In this document: positions 37,414 to 45,800 of the stretch, one piece after another
How positions within the stretch are numbered: the first letter of the stretch is position 1
Layout of the letters: each line of letters starts with the position of its first letter
Assembly: GCA_028706475.1 (NCBI GenBank)
Contig: JAQWBI010000001.1
Location: forward strand, 62,001 to 126,000
From: Candidatus Cloacimonadota bacterium
GTDB taxonomy: Bacteria > Cloacimonadota > Cloacimonadia > Cloacimonadales > Cloacimonadaceae
DNA: 64,000 nucleotides
Reading direction: 5' to 3'
The notes under the pieces: generated by a model
The model's input: the letters and a program-made list of their open reading frames with translations, nothing else
Told to the model about the DNA's origin: nothing
Databases searched by the model: none
Program-made: the position numbers and the translations under genes

Positions 37414-39921
37414 TTAATTATCCTGCATTGCAGAAAGCATTTCCTCCAAAATGGCGCGCGCGTGTTCCTTGGCTCCCTCTCCCATTTCCGCTACCGGACC
37501 CACACATGCCGGGCAGCCGTCTTCACAAGGGCAGTCTCTCACCTGATCCAGAGCGGCTTTCAGCACCTTATCCTGGATCTCATAGAGCTTTTTGCTGAGA
37601 CCTATTCCCCCCGGCACCATATCATAAAGCGCAATTACCGGAGCCCCATTTGCCAGATCAGATTCCGGCTCGAAATGCAGGCCCAAATCTGAAGGATCGG
37701 ACATTACAAAGAATGGCGCCAGATTGTGGATGAGATACGCCAAACCAGCTATGCCGCTCTGCACTCTTACCCGCTGTTCCGCCAGATGATGACAGCGCGG
37801 ACACAAGGTAATCAGATTGGCGGGATCGTTTGCCTGAAGTGCACTATTGAACTTTCTGAAAGGCACTTTGTGATGCACATCCCATGCCCTGTCATTCTCT
37901 TTTGCGCCACAGCTTGCGCAACGATATCCGTCCCGCTCCCGGATCGCAGCACAGAGCTTGTTCCAAGCCTTGCCATAGTCATTGGGATCGCTGTTCCACA
38001 ACCCTTTTTGGCGGATTTTGTCCACCACCTTGTGTGAAATAGATATCCACCACGCCACCGTATCCAATTCCTGCGGCGGCAGATCCAGCTCTTCCACACC
38101 CAGGTTTTCCATATTACCAAACCGGATCTTTTTGAAACCTGTGACTCTGGTGACCACCTTCACCCGCCCCTGATGCTTTTGCCCCCAATTGTATTGATGC
38201 TGCAATTGCAGTTGTTGAACACTCAAATCGCTCTCCTGCAGAGCTTGGGTGTAATAATCTGCCATAAAAGGCTTTATCCTCACCACTCCTTTATCCATAT
38301 CCAATTGCTCCACGATCCATGTCTCCCCCGCATGCAGATAGACGGCATGAGGATGCGTCATCCACAGAGCGCTGGCTGAATCCGCATATCCGATGCATTC
38401 GTCCTCCGCCAGAATCGGATACACATCCGAGGCATTGCGCAAAGAGACCTCTCCAGCCGGATAGCGCTCTCTGATACCCAGATATTTATCACCCAGCTTA
38501 CGGATTCTACCCTCTGCCTCCAATATCTCCAGATAAGCGCTTAGCTCCGTATAGTCCATATTTCCAAAGCTTTCCCCTTCTTTGAATGAAAGCTCCGATA
38601 CCGCGCAATCCAATTGCTTCAGCAGAATCTCGGTATTTTGGGGATCGATCAAGGCCTGCTCCGGATTGGTCTGCCAGAGATATTCCGGATGATGGCAGAT
38701 GTATTGATCCAGGGGATTGGAGCCCGCCACCAAGATTGCCAGCGCCGGCCGGCCCTTTCTGCCCGCCCGTCCTGCTTCCTGACGCATTCCGGCAATGGAT
38801 CCCGGATAGCCGTTGATGATGGCCAGATCCAAGCCGCCGATATCTATCCCCAGTTCCAGTGCGTTTGTAGATATAATCAGCTTTAAACGCCCTTCACGCA
38901 GGTCTTTCTCGATCTTGCGCCGCTCTGAGGGCAGATAACCGCTGCGATATGGAGCAATCTGATCCTGCCAGGTATTGGGCATGTGCAGCAAGAGCATTTC
39001 CACACTGCGCCGGGTTACGCTGAAGAGGATGCTCTGCAAAGCGTAAGACAGCGCCAGTTTCGCCAAAGTAACCGATTCCATCATCGAACTGCGCCGTATC
39101 CCCAAATCCTGCTGCACCAAGGGCGGATTCACGATGAGATAATGCCGTTCTCCTTGTTCGGAAGCATCTTCACAGATATCACACACCGATGTTCCCAGCA
39201 GATTCTCTGCCAGTTCCCGGGCATTTCCCAATGTGGCGGATGTGCATATAAATATTGGATTTACATTATACATCTTGCAGATTCGCCGTAAGCGCACCAA
39301 AACATTGGCAAAGTGCGAACCCAGCACTCCGCGATAATAGTGCAGTTCATCGATCACCACATACTTCAGGCGTGACAGGAACGAAGACCACAAGGCGTGA
39401 TTCGGCAATATCCCGATGTGCAGCATATCCGGATTACTGGCCACCACATCGGCTTGCCTGCGGATTTTACTGCGTTGATTGGTAGGTGTATCGCCGTCGT
39501 AGATGGCGCTGAAGATGCGCTTCCCGCTTACAGCCGCCAAGGAAGTGCAATATCCTGCCAGCTTTTGTGATTGATCCTGAGCCAAAGCCTTGGTTGGATA
39601 CAGCAACAACGCTTTTCCTTTGGTTCCGCTGGCAGCTTCCTGCAATATGGGCAGCCAGTATGCCAGGCTTTTACCGCTGGAAACCGATGTGCTGATCACG
39701 ATGTTTTGCCCCTCAAAGACTTTATGCAAAGCTGCAACCTGGTGTTGATACAGCTCCGTAATTCCCTGCTTGGCAAGGATTTGTTGGATATCTTTGTGAA
39801 TGTAGTCCGGGAACGCTTGCCTAATCGCCTTGCGCGGCTCATACACTTGCGAGGATACTATGGTAGTTGCGTGCCGGGGAGTTGCCAGCAACTCCTGTAG
39901 GTAGTCTTCCAGTGCGCTCAT
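37414..39921 (-). CDS. MrfA/YprA-type DEAD/DEAH helicase with DUF1998 region and embedded HNH motif
   Basis: Superfamily 2 helicase of 835 residues. Seen: Q-region LYQHQVAAL, Walker A-like STSVSSGKSLAY near 77, DELHYYRG near 190, TSATLGN, and motifs V-VI ISTNALELGIDIGGLD and EAGRAGRKG. The C-terminal region carries CPCEDGCPACVG near 800, the Cys cluster of MrfA (DUF1998), a 3'-5' helicase that aids mitomycin adduct repair in Bacillus. Unusually, residues ~655-715 hold an HNH-like stretch: RERDGYRCASCG, WDVHHKVPFRKF, NLITLCPRCHHLAE. The ATG at 39921 shares a base with the upstream stop; the frame extends further, into the neighbour, without need. Confidence 0.88.
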   Translation of the reverse strand: MSALEDYLQELLATPRHATTIVSSQVYEPRKAIRQAFPDYIHKDIQQILAKQGITELYQHQVAALHKVFEGQNIVISTSVSSGKSLAYWLPILQEAASGTKGKALLLYPTKALAQDQSQKLAGYCTSLAAVSGKRIFSAIYDGDTPTNQRSKIRRQADVVASNPDMLHIGILPNHALWSSFLSRLKYVVIDELHYYRGVLGSHFANVLVRLRRICKMYNVNPIFICTSATLGNARELAENLLGTSVCDICEDASEQGERHYLIVNPPLVQQDLGIRRSSMMESVTLAKLALSYALQSILFSVTRRSVEMLLLHMPNTWQDQIAPYRSGYLPSERRKIEKDLREGRLKLIISTNALELGIDIGGLDLAIINGYPGSIAGMRQEAGRAGRKGRPALAILVAGSNPLDQYICHHPEYLWQTNPEQALIDPQNTEILLKQLDCAVSELSFKEGESFGNMDYTELSAYLEILEAEGRIRKLGDKYLGIRERYPAGEVSLRNASDVYPILAEDECIGYADSASALWMTHPHAVYLHAGETWIVEQLDMDKGVVRIKPFMADYYTQALQESDLSVQQLQLQHQYNWGQKHQGRVKVVTRVTGFKKIRFGNMENLGVEELDLPPQELDTVAWWISISHKVVDKIRQKGLWNSDPNDYGKAWNKLCAAIRERDGYRCASCGAKENDRAWDVHHKVPFRKFNSALQANDPANLITLCPRCHHLAEQRVRVQSGIAGLAYLIHNLAPFFVMSDPSDLGLHFEPESDLANGAPVIALYDMVPGGIGLSKKLYEIQDKVLKAALDQVRDCPCEDGCPACVGPVAEMGEGAKEHARAILEEMLSAMQDN

Positions 39922-41639
39922 CAGGGCAATATCACCTGTTTCAGTATCCTGCTTTGCCCCGGTGTATCTACTTTCAGGAGATATATACCCGCGCATAGTT
40001 TTGCACCGCGATACCGGTATTCCCGCAGCCCTCGCTCCCGCAGAATCCTTTGTCCCCGGATGTTATACACTTCCAGATCAAAAGGTTGCTCATGCTTCAG
40101 ATAAAAGCTTTCCCGGGCAGGATTTGGTCCATGTATAAATGCCGGAGCGGTCTCATCTTCATTTCCCACCCAACCATTTTCGCCCACGACCGCCAGATCA
40201 TCGATGCAAAGCATTGCCGCATTCGCCGATACGCAGTTTATCGCCAGATTTATGTCAATTGCACTATATGCGCTGATGTCATACTCGTAATAGGTCCAAT
40301 CTGCCGGTACCGAGATGAAGGCCTCAGAGTGGATTGTGCTGAACTGATGCGGCTCTCTACCCGTTGTGGAGATCATCACCCGCAAACGCTCCAAACCGTA
40401 GGCAGAAGAGAGGCTACGCGCCCAAAAGCTGAGCTTGGAATTGGTTCCCGGCCTTAGATTTGGCAGGATCAGCCAGTCGTCATTGGGCGGATTGATAGCG
40501 CTAAGTGAAGCTATCATACTGGAACCTGAATGAGCACTAATCTGCAGGGGCGGAATGCATTGAGTTGGAGCAAAAGAGATCCAGGGCATGCTTTCTGAAG
40601 CGCCGGGAAAGCTAAAGGAATCCGGTGTCCAGGTGGGCGATCCATCCTCATCCAGATTGTCAAAGCTGCCAAAATCTGTCTGAAACGGCTCCAGACTCTC
40701 AAACGATTGATAGAGTATATACTGCGCTCCTCCATCGGGGATTTCGATGAAGAATGTATTCGATGGCTCGGATAGCTCGCCGCCTCCGTATTCTGCCCGA
40801 ACATAATAGCTATAAGATTCTCCCGCTTGCACTTGTGTGTCACTATAATAATTGGATGAGCAAACACAGTAGAAGTAATCATTCCGATACAGACGGTAAC
40901 CTGCCACATCCCCAACCGGCGGATCCCATGTAAGCTGAACAGCATCATCCACATAGCATCCCGTAAGATTGGAGGGCACATCCAAACCACCGGAATCCTC
41001 AAAATGCAACCTCAGATAACTCAGCGCATTGGTGCTATAGAACGTCTCCGGCGGATTTTGCGGATCGGGATTATCGACCAGACTTTGATAGAATAGCGCA
41101 TGGGGACTATCAAGCGTCCAACACACGAAATCGTCGCTGCTGCTACCGGTGCCATAGCTGTTTTCATCCACCGCCAATACCAGATTTTGCTCTCCGGAAT
41201 AGTTATACGACTGCTGCAGCGGGATCACCAGCCAGCCCGATCCCGGTAAGCCTGAACTGAACATATCGGCAGCAAGCCAGGCATCGAAAACCAGGCTAAG
41301 CTGATCCACATCAATCCAGTCCTGCATAGTATCGGCAGAGCTTTCGCCCATGTAGATCTTCCAGGCTTTGTTACCCTCAAAAAAGATGCTGCTACTGACG
41401 TTGTACTTGAAGCCGATATGCGTGATGGTTCCGGAAAGGGGGATTTCTTCGGCGGGAAAAAGCTGTTGCGTGTAACTGTATTTCGCCAGGGGCTCAATGG
41501 GCAGGTGTTGATCCAAATAAGTCTCGTAGCCGATGGTGACAATCTGAGCGTTTAACTGCCACTGGATCAAAGAGAAAAGGAGAATAATCCCAATGCAGAA
41601 GCGAAGGATGCCCGCTCCCGGGGAGGGCGTTGCAGTCAT
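39921..41639 (-). CDS. Secreted multidomain protein with C-terminal sorting domain
   Basis: Exported protein of 572 residues. A signal peptide (about 1-31, ending LNAQ) is followed by a ~180-residue beta region of unknown type, an Fn3-like domain near 218-310 (VQLTWDPPVGDVAGYRLYRN, YSYYVRAEYGGGELSEPS), a cleaved-adhesin/MAM-like domain near 315-490 (DDWLILPNL, LSFWARS, DWTYYEYDISAY), and a Por-type tail (GPNPARESFYL, LEVYNIRGQRILRERG, AGIYLLKVD). In Bacteroidetes this tail routes proteins through the type IX system; whether this organism has one cannot be judged from the window. Cargo role (adhesin or enzyme) unknown. Confidence 0.8.
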   Translation of the reverse strand: MTATPSPGAGILRFCIGIILLFSLIQWQLNAQIVTIGYETYLDQHLPIEPLAKYSYTQQLFPAEEIPLSGTITHIGFKYNVSSSIFFEGNKAWKIYMGESSADTMQDWIDVDQLSLVFDAWLAADMFSSGLPGSGWLVIPLQQSYNYSGEQNLVLAVDENSYGTGSSSDDFVCWTLDSPHALFYQSLVDNPDPQNPPETFYSTNALSYLRLHFEDSGGLDVPSNLTGCYVDDAVQLTWDPPVGDVAGYRLYRNDYFYCVCSSNYYSDTQVQAGESYSYYVRAEYGGGELSEPSNTFFIEIPDGGAQYILYQSFESLEPFQTDFGSFDNLDEDGSPTWTPDSFSFPGASESMPWISFAPTQCIPPLQISAHSGSSMIASLSAINPPNDDWLILPNLRPGTNSKLSFWARSLSSAYGLERLRVMISTTGREPHQFSTIHSEAFISVPADWTYYEYDISAYSAIDINLAINCVSANAAMLCIDDLAVVGENGWVGNEDETAPAFIHGPNPARESFYLKHEQPFDLEVYNIRGQRILRERGLREYRYRGAKLCAGIYLLKVDTPGQSRILKQVILP

Positions 41640-41765
41640 AATATTTCCACCATTGTTTTGATGATTTCAAGCTTGGGATTATTGACCGAGGTGTCAAGGA
41701 TGTTTTTTGGCGTGGTCTTCCTGCTCTTGGATTCAACAAGATTTAAAGGTGATATTGTCCCGTTA
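41640..41765. promoter_or_regulatory. Upstream region of the secreted-protein gene
   Basis: Contains a leftward TTGACA (about 41696-41691) some 50 bases before the start codon, but no good -10 hexamer at 16-18 bases. The right end overlaps the repeat copy at 41749. I regard the promoter as possible, not shown. Confidence 0.25.
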
Positions 41766-41857
41766 TCATCGAGTGACCACAGCTTTATAACGGGATGATA
41801 TCTGCTTCATATCCGCTTGATTCTCCGGGGATGAATAGGCAATGAAGCCTGATATGA
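41749..41857 (+). repeat. Dispersed hairpin repeat, copy 5 (short, shortened tail)
   Basis: Core with an unusually continuous stem: GATATTGTCCCGTTAT pairs with ATAACGGGATGATATC (16 positions, two of them G-T). The family's terminal motif CCTGATATGAC is kept at 41847-41857, though most of the tail is missing. Confidence 0.72.
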
Positions 41858-41873
41858 CATTATTTCTCGTTAT

Positions 41874-41912
41874 AAATAAAAAACGTGGGGAGCACCGGGC
41901 GGTGTCCCCACG
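41874..41912 (-). terminator. Strong rho-independent terminator, leftward
   Basis: Reading leftwards, CGTGGGGACACC pairs with GGTGCTCCCCACG (one bulged base, four-base GCCC loop), then TTTTTTATTT. It lies inside the open frame of the broken lipoprotein gene, which argues against that part being coding. Confidence 0.82.
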
Positions 41913-41946
41913 ATTCGGAGGGCATTCTATGTAGGGTCTGTAGGCT
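41874..41946 (-). ncRNA. Possible small RNA ending at the 41.9 kb terminator
   Basis: A leftward TTGACA (41981-41976), 17-base spacer and TTTTAT (41958-41953) would start a ~70-base RNA near 41946 that ends at the strong terminator hairpin. No frame fits inside. It may equally be the leftover 3' end of the lipoprotein transcript. I do not recognise it as 6S, SRP, tmRNA or a riboswitch. Confidence 0.3.
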
Positions 41947-42381
41947 AAAAACATAAAATGCATAGCTTGGATTTTTGTCAAGAAAGAAATTTGATTCTCG
42001 AAGATTTGTTGTAAGAGACTGTCCAGATCGCTTACTATCACGCCATCGCTATCCATTGCCCACAAATCATATTCCGGGCCAAGCTCGTTTTTGCTGAGCA
42101 CCATCTGCGGCAAGACGGACATATCTAACGCATGAGATATGGAGCCCATATAATACTGTTCTGCATCAAACAGAGGATGTGCCAGTACACTGATATCCGG
42201 GAGTGAGATTTCAGGTTCTGCTTTGGATTTGTTGCATGCATTCATCAGCAAAAAAGCTGAGCGTAATTGCCACATAAAGGACGAAGTTCAATCTTTTCAC
42301 CTTCTCTCTCACTGCCAATATAGCTTTATGGTTGTTTGTTACAAAATAATCCTGTTATCTCATCCGGCAATTCTGCAGATA

Positions 42382-43332
42382 TCAAGCGTGGTTTCTTAGT
42401 TTCAGTTCGATGGGATGAGGCTGCAAGTACACCTGATCCGCGAGGTACTCCTTGCTGTATTTGCGCACATAGTGATTTATCAGGGTGATGGGGACAATCA
42501 GGGGTATCAGTCCATCTTTGTACTGCGAGATCAACAGGATAAGTTCCTGTTTTTCAAAGCTATCCAGATCGTTTTTGAAATAACCCAGGAGGTGCAGCAG
42601 TACATTTTGGTGCTTACTGGGGCAGGCGTGTGCACTACAGGCAGTCATCAGCTTTTCAAAGTACAGCTTGGCAAATTCATTGATCGGATAGTCCTTGATG
42701 TCTGCTACCATCTTGCCCATTTCACGGTAGTGTTTGGGGCTATGTGCCATCAACAGGTATTTGTGTACTGTGTGAAAGCGAATCAGGCTGCCTGGCGTAA
42801 GTCCTTCATTTACTAAGTTATTCCAACTGTGCATCACAAACATGCGTTCTATGAAGTTTTCGCGCAGGACAGGATCGTGCAGACGGCCTTCTTCTTCTAC
42901 CGGTAAATGGGGAAAGGCTTTCATTAGTTCTTTTGCAAAGATGCCCACTCCGGATTTAACTGCGGCTCCGCCATGCAAGGGATACACTTTCACGCGCTCC
43001 ATGCCGCAAGAAGGGGATTTGCTTTTCAGGATGTAGCCGCAGAGCTGTTCTTTAGCCAATTTTTCTATCACCGGCGCACACCAGTCAAGCATCTGTTGAG
43101 TGTAGTCTTTGGCTGTCTTGTGTGTCAGCATCCGATAGTCGTCTTTTGTACCCTGCAGATTCAGCGCTTCCCGTGGGATGGGCATGCCGCAATCGTGTTC
43201 GGGACAAAGATGGATGAATTCGCAGTATTTTCCCAGGGTATCCACAACCCAGGAGTCATATTTGTGGCCGCCGTCATAGCGCACTTCGTGCCCCAGAAGG
43301 CAGCTTGATACGCCCAGCTGTATCTTGTTCAC
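42382..43332 (-). CDS. DUF523 + DUF1722 (YbgA-type) protein
   Basis: Protein of 316 residues with two domains. DUF523 comes first (QLGVSSCLLGHEVRYDGGHK, CPEHDCGMPIPREALNL, KSKSPSCGMERVKVY) and DUF1722 second (FHTVHKYLLMAHSPKHYREM, ending in LINHYVRKY near the C-terminus). The fused form is known as YbgA-like in gamma-proteobacteria, where it often sits beside photolyase genes; here it does not. The conserved Cys residues suggest metal or thiol chemistry; function unknown. GTG start, overlapping the DUF2147 stop (GTGA); a longer same-frame extension inside DUF2147 is rejected. Confidence 0.85.
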   Translation of the reverse strand: MNKIQLGVSSCLLGHEVRYDGGHKYDSWVVDTLGKYCEFIHLCPEHDCGMPIPREALNLQGTKDDYRMLTHKTAKDYTQQMLDWCAPVIEKLAKEQLCGYILKSKSPSCGMERVKVYPLHGGAAVKSGVGIFAKELMKAFPHLPVEEEGRLHDPVLRENFIERMFVMHSWNNLVNEGLTPGSLIRFHTVHKYLLMAHSPKHYREMGKMVADIKDYPINEFAKLYFEKLMTACSAHACPSKHQNVLLHLLGYFKNDLDSFEKQELILLISQYKDGLIPLIVPITLINHYVRKYSKEYLADQVYLQPHPIELKLRNHA

Positions 43333-43769
43333 TTTGTGGTACGGATCCAGGTTTCGGTTCTGCCGGCCAGGGCAATGCCGATGAAACCTCTCAGTGCCAG
43401 AGTGTTGTTGTTCACCATTTCTCCTTTGGCAGAGTAGGTTTTGCCGCTTTTGGGATCGTAGACCTTGCCGCCGCTGTATTTGCTTTTGCCGTCGAACTTC
43501 AATCCGGTAAGCACTTGCAAGCCCATCAGGGGACGTTTGGCAAGCTTTGCGTCCGGATTGCGAAAGTCGGTTTTGGGATTTCCCTTGGCATCGTTGGGCT
43601 CGCGCAACCAAACGATATTGCCGATAAAGGTACCGGCTTCAGTTTGGCTGATCTCGATTTTGCTGCTTTTTTCGCCATTGAACCACACACCGTTGATGCG
43701 GTCTGCATTTTGAGCAAAGGCAGGCAGGCAGATGAGCAGAGCGAAGATGATCATGAGGATGTATTTCAT
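43329..43769 (-). CDS. DUF2147 exported protein
   Basis: Small exported protein of 146 residues. A signal peptide (YILMIIFALLICLPAFAQ) is followed by a DUF2147 lipocalin-like barrel: NGVWFNGEKSSKIEISQTE, FIGNIVWLREPND, GLQVLTGLKFDGKSKYSGG, YDPKSGKTYSAKG, and ALRGFIGIALAGRTETWIRT at the end. The family is periplasmic, of unknown function. The ATG at 43769 follows GGGAG. It lies 16 bases after purB and is coupled to the DUF523 gene. Confidence 0.86.
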   Translation of the reverse strand: MKYILMIIFALLICLPAFAQNADRINGVWFNGEKSSKIEISQTEAGTFIGNIVWLREPNDAKGNPKTDFRNPDAKLAKRPLMGLQVLTGLKFDGKSKYSGGKVYDPKSGKTYSAKGEMVNNNTLALRGFIGIALAGRTETWIRTTK

Positions 43770-43785
43770 AAATACTCCCGGATTT

Positions 43786-45081
43786 CTAGAGGATGCCACA
43801 GCGCTTCAAGATATAATCCGCATGCTTCAGATAGCGATCGTAACTGAAGATGGCGGAGATGGTATCTAGGCCCAGAGCATCACGGATTTCGCGGTTTGCG
43901 AGGATCAGACTCTTGAAGTCGTCACCATCGTTTATGGATTTCATGGCTTCTTTTTGGACCATTGCGTAGGCATTTTCACGGGTCATGCCGCTGTTTGCCA
44001 GATGCAAAAGCAAGGCTTGGGAAAACACCAGACCACGGGTGAGTTCTATGTTTTTCATCATGTTTTCGGGGTATATCGCCAAAGTCTCAATCATGGCGCT
44101 GCTTTTTACCAGCATGTAGTGGATGAGGATGCAGCTATCCGGCAATATCACGCGCTCTACGCTGGAATGAGAGATGTCACGCTCGTGCCACAAAGCGTTG
44201 TTTTCCATGGCGGCGTCGGCATTGGCGCGCAGTATCCGGGCCAGGCCGCAAAGCTGTTCACTAAGGATGGGATTGCGTTTGTGGGGCATGGCGGAACTGC
44301 CTTTTTGCCCTTTACTGAAGTTCTCTTCCGCTTCGCGCACTTCAGTGCGTTGCAGATGGCGAATCTCCAGAGCCATCTTCTCCAGAGTGGAGCCGATCTG
44401 TGCTATAGTGAAGAGGAATTGGGCATGACGGTCGCGCTGAATCACCTGTGTGGAGATGTTTACCGCCTGCAATTCCAGGTGTTTGCAAGCGCGCTCTTCC
44501 ACTTCCGGATCCAGATGCGCATAATTGCCCACCGCTCCGGAGATTTGACCAACACTTACCACGCTGATGGCATCTTCCAGGCGCTTGATGTTGCGCTGGG
44601 TTTCGTCATACCATAGTGCAAATTTCAGCCCGAACGAGGTAGGTTCGGCATGGATACCGTGACTGCGCCCCATACAAAGGGTGTGACGGTGCTCTCTGGC
44701 CTTTAACTTCAGGTTTTCCGCCAAGCGGTGCAACTGGGACAGGATCAATTCACCGGCTTGCTTCAATTGCAAAGCGGTAGCAGTGTCCAACACATCCGAA
44801 GAGGTCATTCCATAATGAATCCAGCGGGATGCGGGGCCCACATATTCGGCTACATTGGTGAGGAAAGCGATCACATCGTGACGTGTGCTTTCTTCGATCT
44901 CGGCAATGCGTTCCACATCAAAATCCGCTTTATCACAGATATCGTTGTAGTCCGCTGTGGGAATCTTGCCCATCTCATGCATCGCGGCTGCGGCGGCTAA
45001 TTCCACCTCCAACCAGCAACGATAGCGGTTCTCAAGCGTCCAGATGCGTTCCATTTCCGGTAGAGTGTAGCGGGCTATCAC
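43786..45081 (-). CDS. purB: Adenylosuccinate lyase
   Basis: PurB, 431 residues, which removes fumarate from SAICAR and from adenylosuccinate in purine synthesis. Seen: MERIWTLENRYRCWLEVELA at the N-terminus, RHDVIAFLTNVAE, HYGMTSSDVLDTA, GRSHGIHAEPTSFGLK with the catalytic His, and the signature GSSAMPHKRNPI with the catalytic Ser. Length and motifs fit the B. subtilis-type enzyme. Its ATG overlaps the stop of the upstream lipoprotein gene (ATGA). Confidence 0.96.
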   Translation of the reverse strand: MIARYTLPEMERIWTLENRYRCWLEVELAAAAAMHEMGKIPTADYNDICDKADFDVERIAEIEESTRHDVIAFLTNVAEYVGPASRWIHYGMTSSDVLDTATALQLKQAGELILSQLHRLAENLKLKAREHRHTLCMGRSHGIHAEPTSFGLKFALWYDETQRNIKRLEDAISVVSVGQISGAVGNYAHLDPEVEERACKHLELQAVNISTQVIQRDRHAQFLFTIAQIGSTLEKMALEIRHLQRTEVREAEENFSKGQKGSSAMPHKRNPILSEQLCGLARILRANADAAMENNALWHERDISHSSVERVILPDSCILIHYMLVKSSAMIETLAIYPENMMKNIELTRGLVFSQALLLHLANSGMTRENAYAMVQKEAMKSINDGDDFKSLILANREIRDALGLDTISAIFSYDRYLKHADYILKRCGIL

Positions 45082-45800
45082 TGTTCCCCCATAAAGCCTT
45101 TCAAAAGGTCAAACAGACCTCCTTGGTTGAGGATGTCCATGAGGCCGTCTGATGTGGCTTCCTTGCGCTCCAATGCTATTATCTGCGGGGGCTCATAATC
45201 CACGCTGTCGAAGATGAGTGTGGCAGCCATGCCTTTACCAATACGGAGATCCAGTTCATCCAGATCTCCCTTGGAGTTATAAGCTGCTTCCAGGCGTGTG
45301 CCGGATGCTTTGTCCACCGCGGATTCCAGTTGATAGTTCTTGCGGAATCTGATCTCCAGACTGTCCCGGATAATGGCTTTGTTGGCGATGATCTCAGCGC
45401 CAAAGCGATCAAAGATCTGTTCAGAAGAGGACAGCGCAGACAAGGGAGACATAGGGATTTTGTCGGCTATATTGAGCGCTTCCAAGGCAGGCATCAGGGT
45501 GGATTTCAGGCTGAAGTATTCGCCCATATAGATGCTGACCAGCGGGGATCCCGTAGCGCCCATAAGGCCGCCTTCGATGATGTCCATGCGCATCTGATCC
45601 ATGCTTTTGGCTATATGGAAGGGCTTGCGCAGGCTAATTCCGAAAGCGGAAATCTCGGCAATCCCGTCTCCGGAAAAGCTCTCCCACTTCTTTAGTTCCC
45701 GCTTCAGCTTTTCTTCTTCACTCAGCCGCATATTGCTGCTGCATGCGGCCGATAAAAACATGGTCAGTACTATTATCAAAAATATGCTAAAGCGCTTCAT
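45078..45800 (-). CDS. Lipoprotein of unknown function, DUF4292-like
   Basis: Lipoprotein of 240 residues (lipobox FLSAAC, about residue 19). The mature part is mixed alpha/beta, with WESFSGDGIAEISAFGISLR, then MDQMRMDIIEGGLMGATGSP and MGEYFSLKSTLMPALEAL. The arrangement resembles LolB/DUF4292-type envelope lipoproteins, which bind lipid or lipoprotein, but I cannot prove it. It starts 14 bases inside lgt after AGGAGG and overlaps purB, so it is coupled on both sides. Being next to lgt, the enzyme that lipidates it, is suggestive but perhaps accidental. Confidence 0.65.
   Translation of the reverse strand: MKRFSIFLIIVLTMFLSAACSSNMRLSEEEKLKRELKKWESFSGDGIAEISAFGISLRKPFHIAKSMDQMRMDIIEGGLMGATGSPLVSIYMGEYFSLKSTLMPALEALNIADKIPMSPLSALSSSEQIFDRFGAEIIANKAIIRDSLEIRFRKNYQLESAVDKASGTRLEAAYNSKGDLDELDLRIGKGMAATLIFDSVDYEPPQIIALERKEATSDGLMDILNQGGLFDLLKGFMGEQ

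Larger units (their letters stand above)
41766..42300 (-). pseudogene. Frameshifted lipoprotein gene
   Basis: From the GTG at 42300 (or TTG at 42291) one frame gives a perfect lipoprotein signal (MKRLNFVLYVAITLSF), but after a run of six T (minus strand, about 42250-42255) it goes out of frame and soon stops. With five T the reading would be LSFLLMNACNKSK, an exact lipobox, continuing ~85 residues (PEISLPDISVLAHPLFDAEQ, LSKNELGPEYDLWAM). Beyond about 41990 the frame stays open only through a terminator hairpin and a repeat, so the 3' end is probably also lost. The original protein is not recognised. It ends the minus-strand run that begins at 50.9 kb. Confidence 0.6.

Noticed and set aside
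39922-39996. 25-residue N-terminal extension of the helicase
   Set aside because: It would lie inside the end of the upstream secreted-protein gene; the ATG at 39921 gives a normal coupled start.
43333-43611. N-terminal extension of the DUF523/DUF1722 protein
   Set aside because: It lies in another frame of the DUF2147 gene on the same strand and is rich in Arg and Gln, as expected for a shadow frame. The GTG at 43332 begins exactly at the family's N-terminus.
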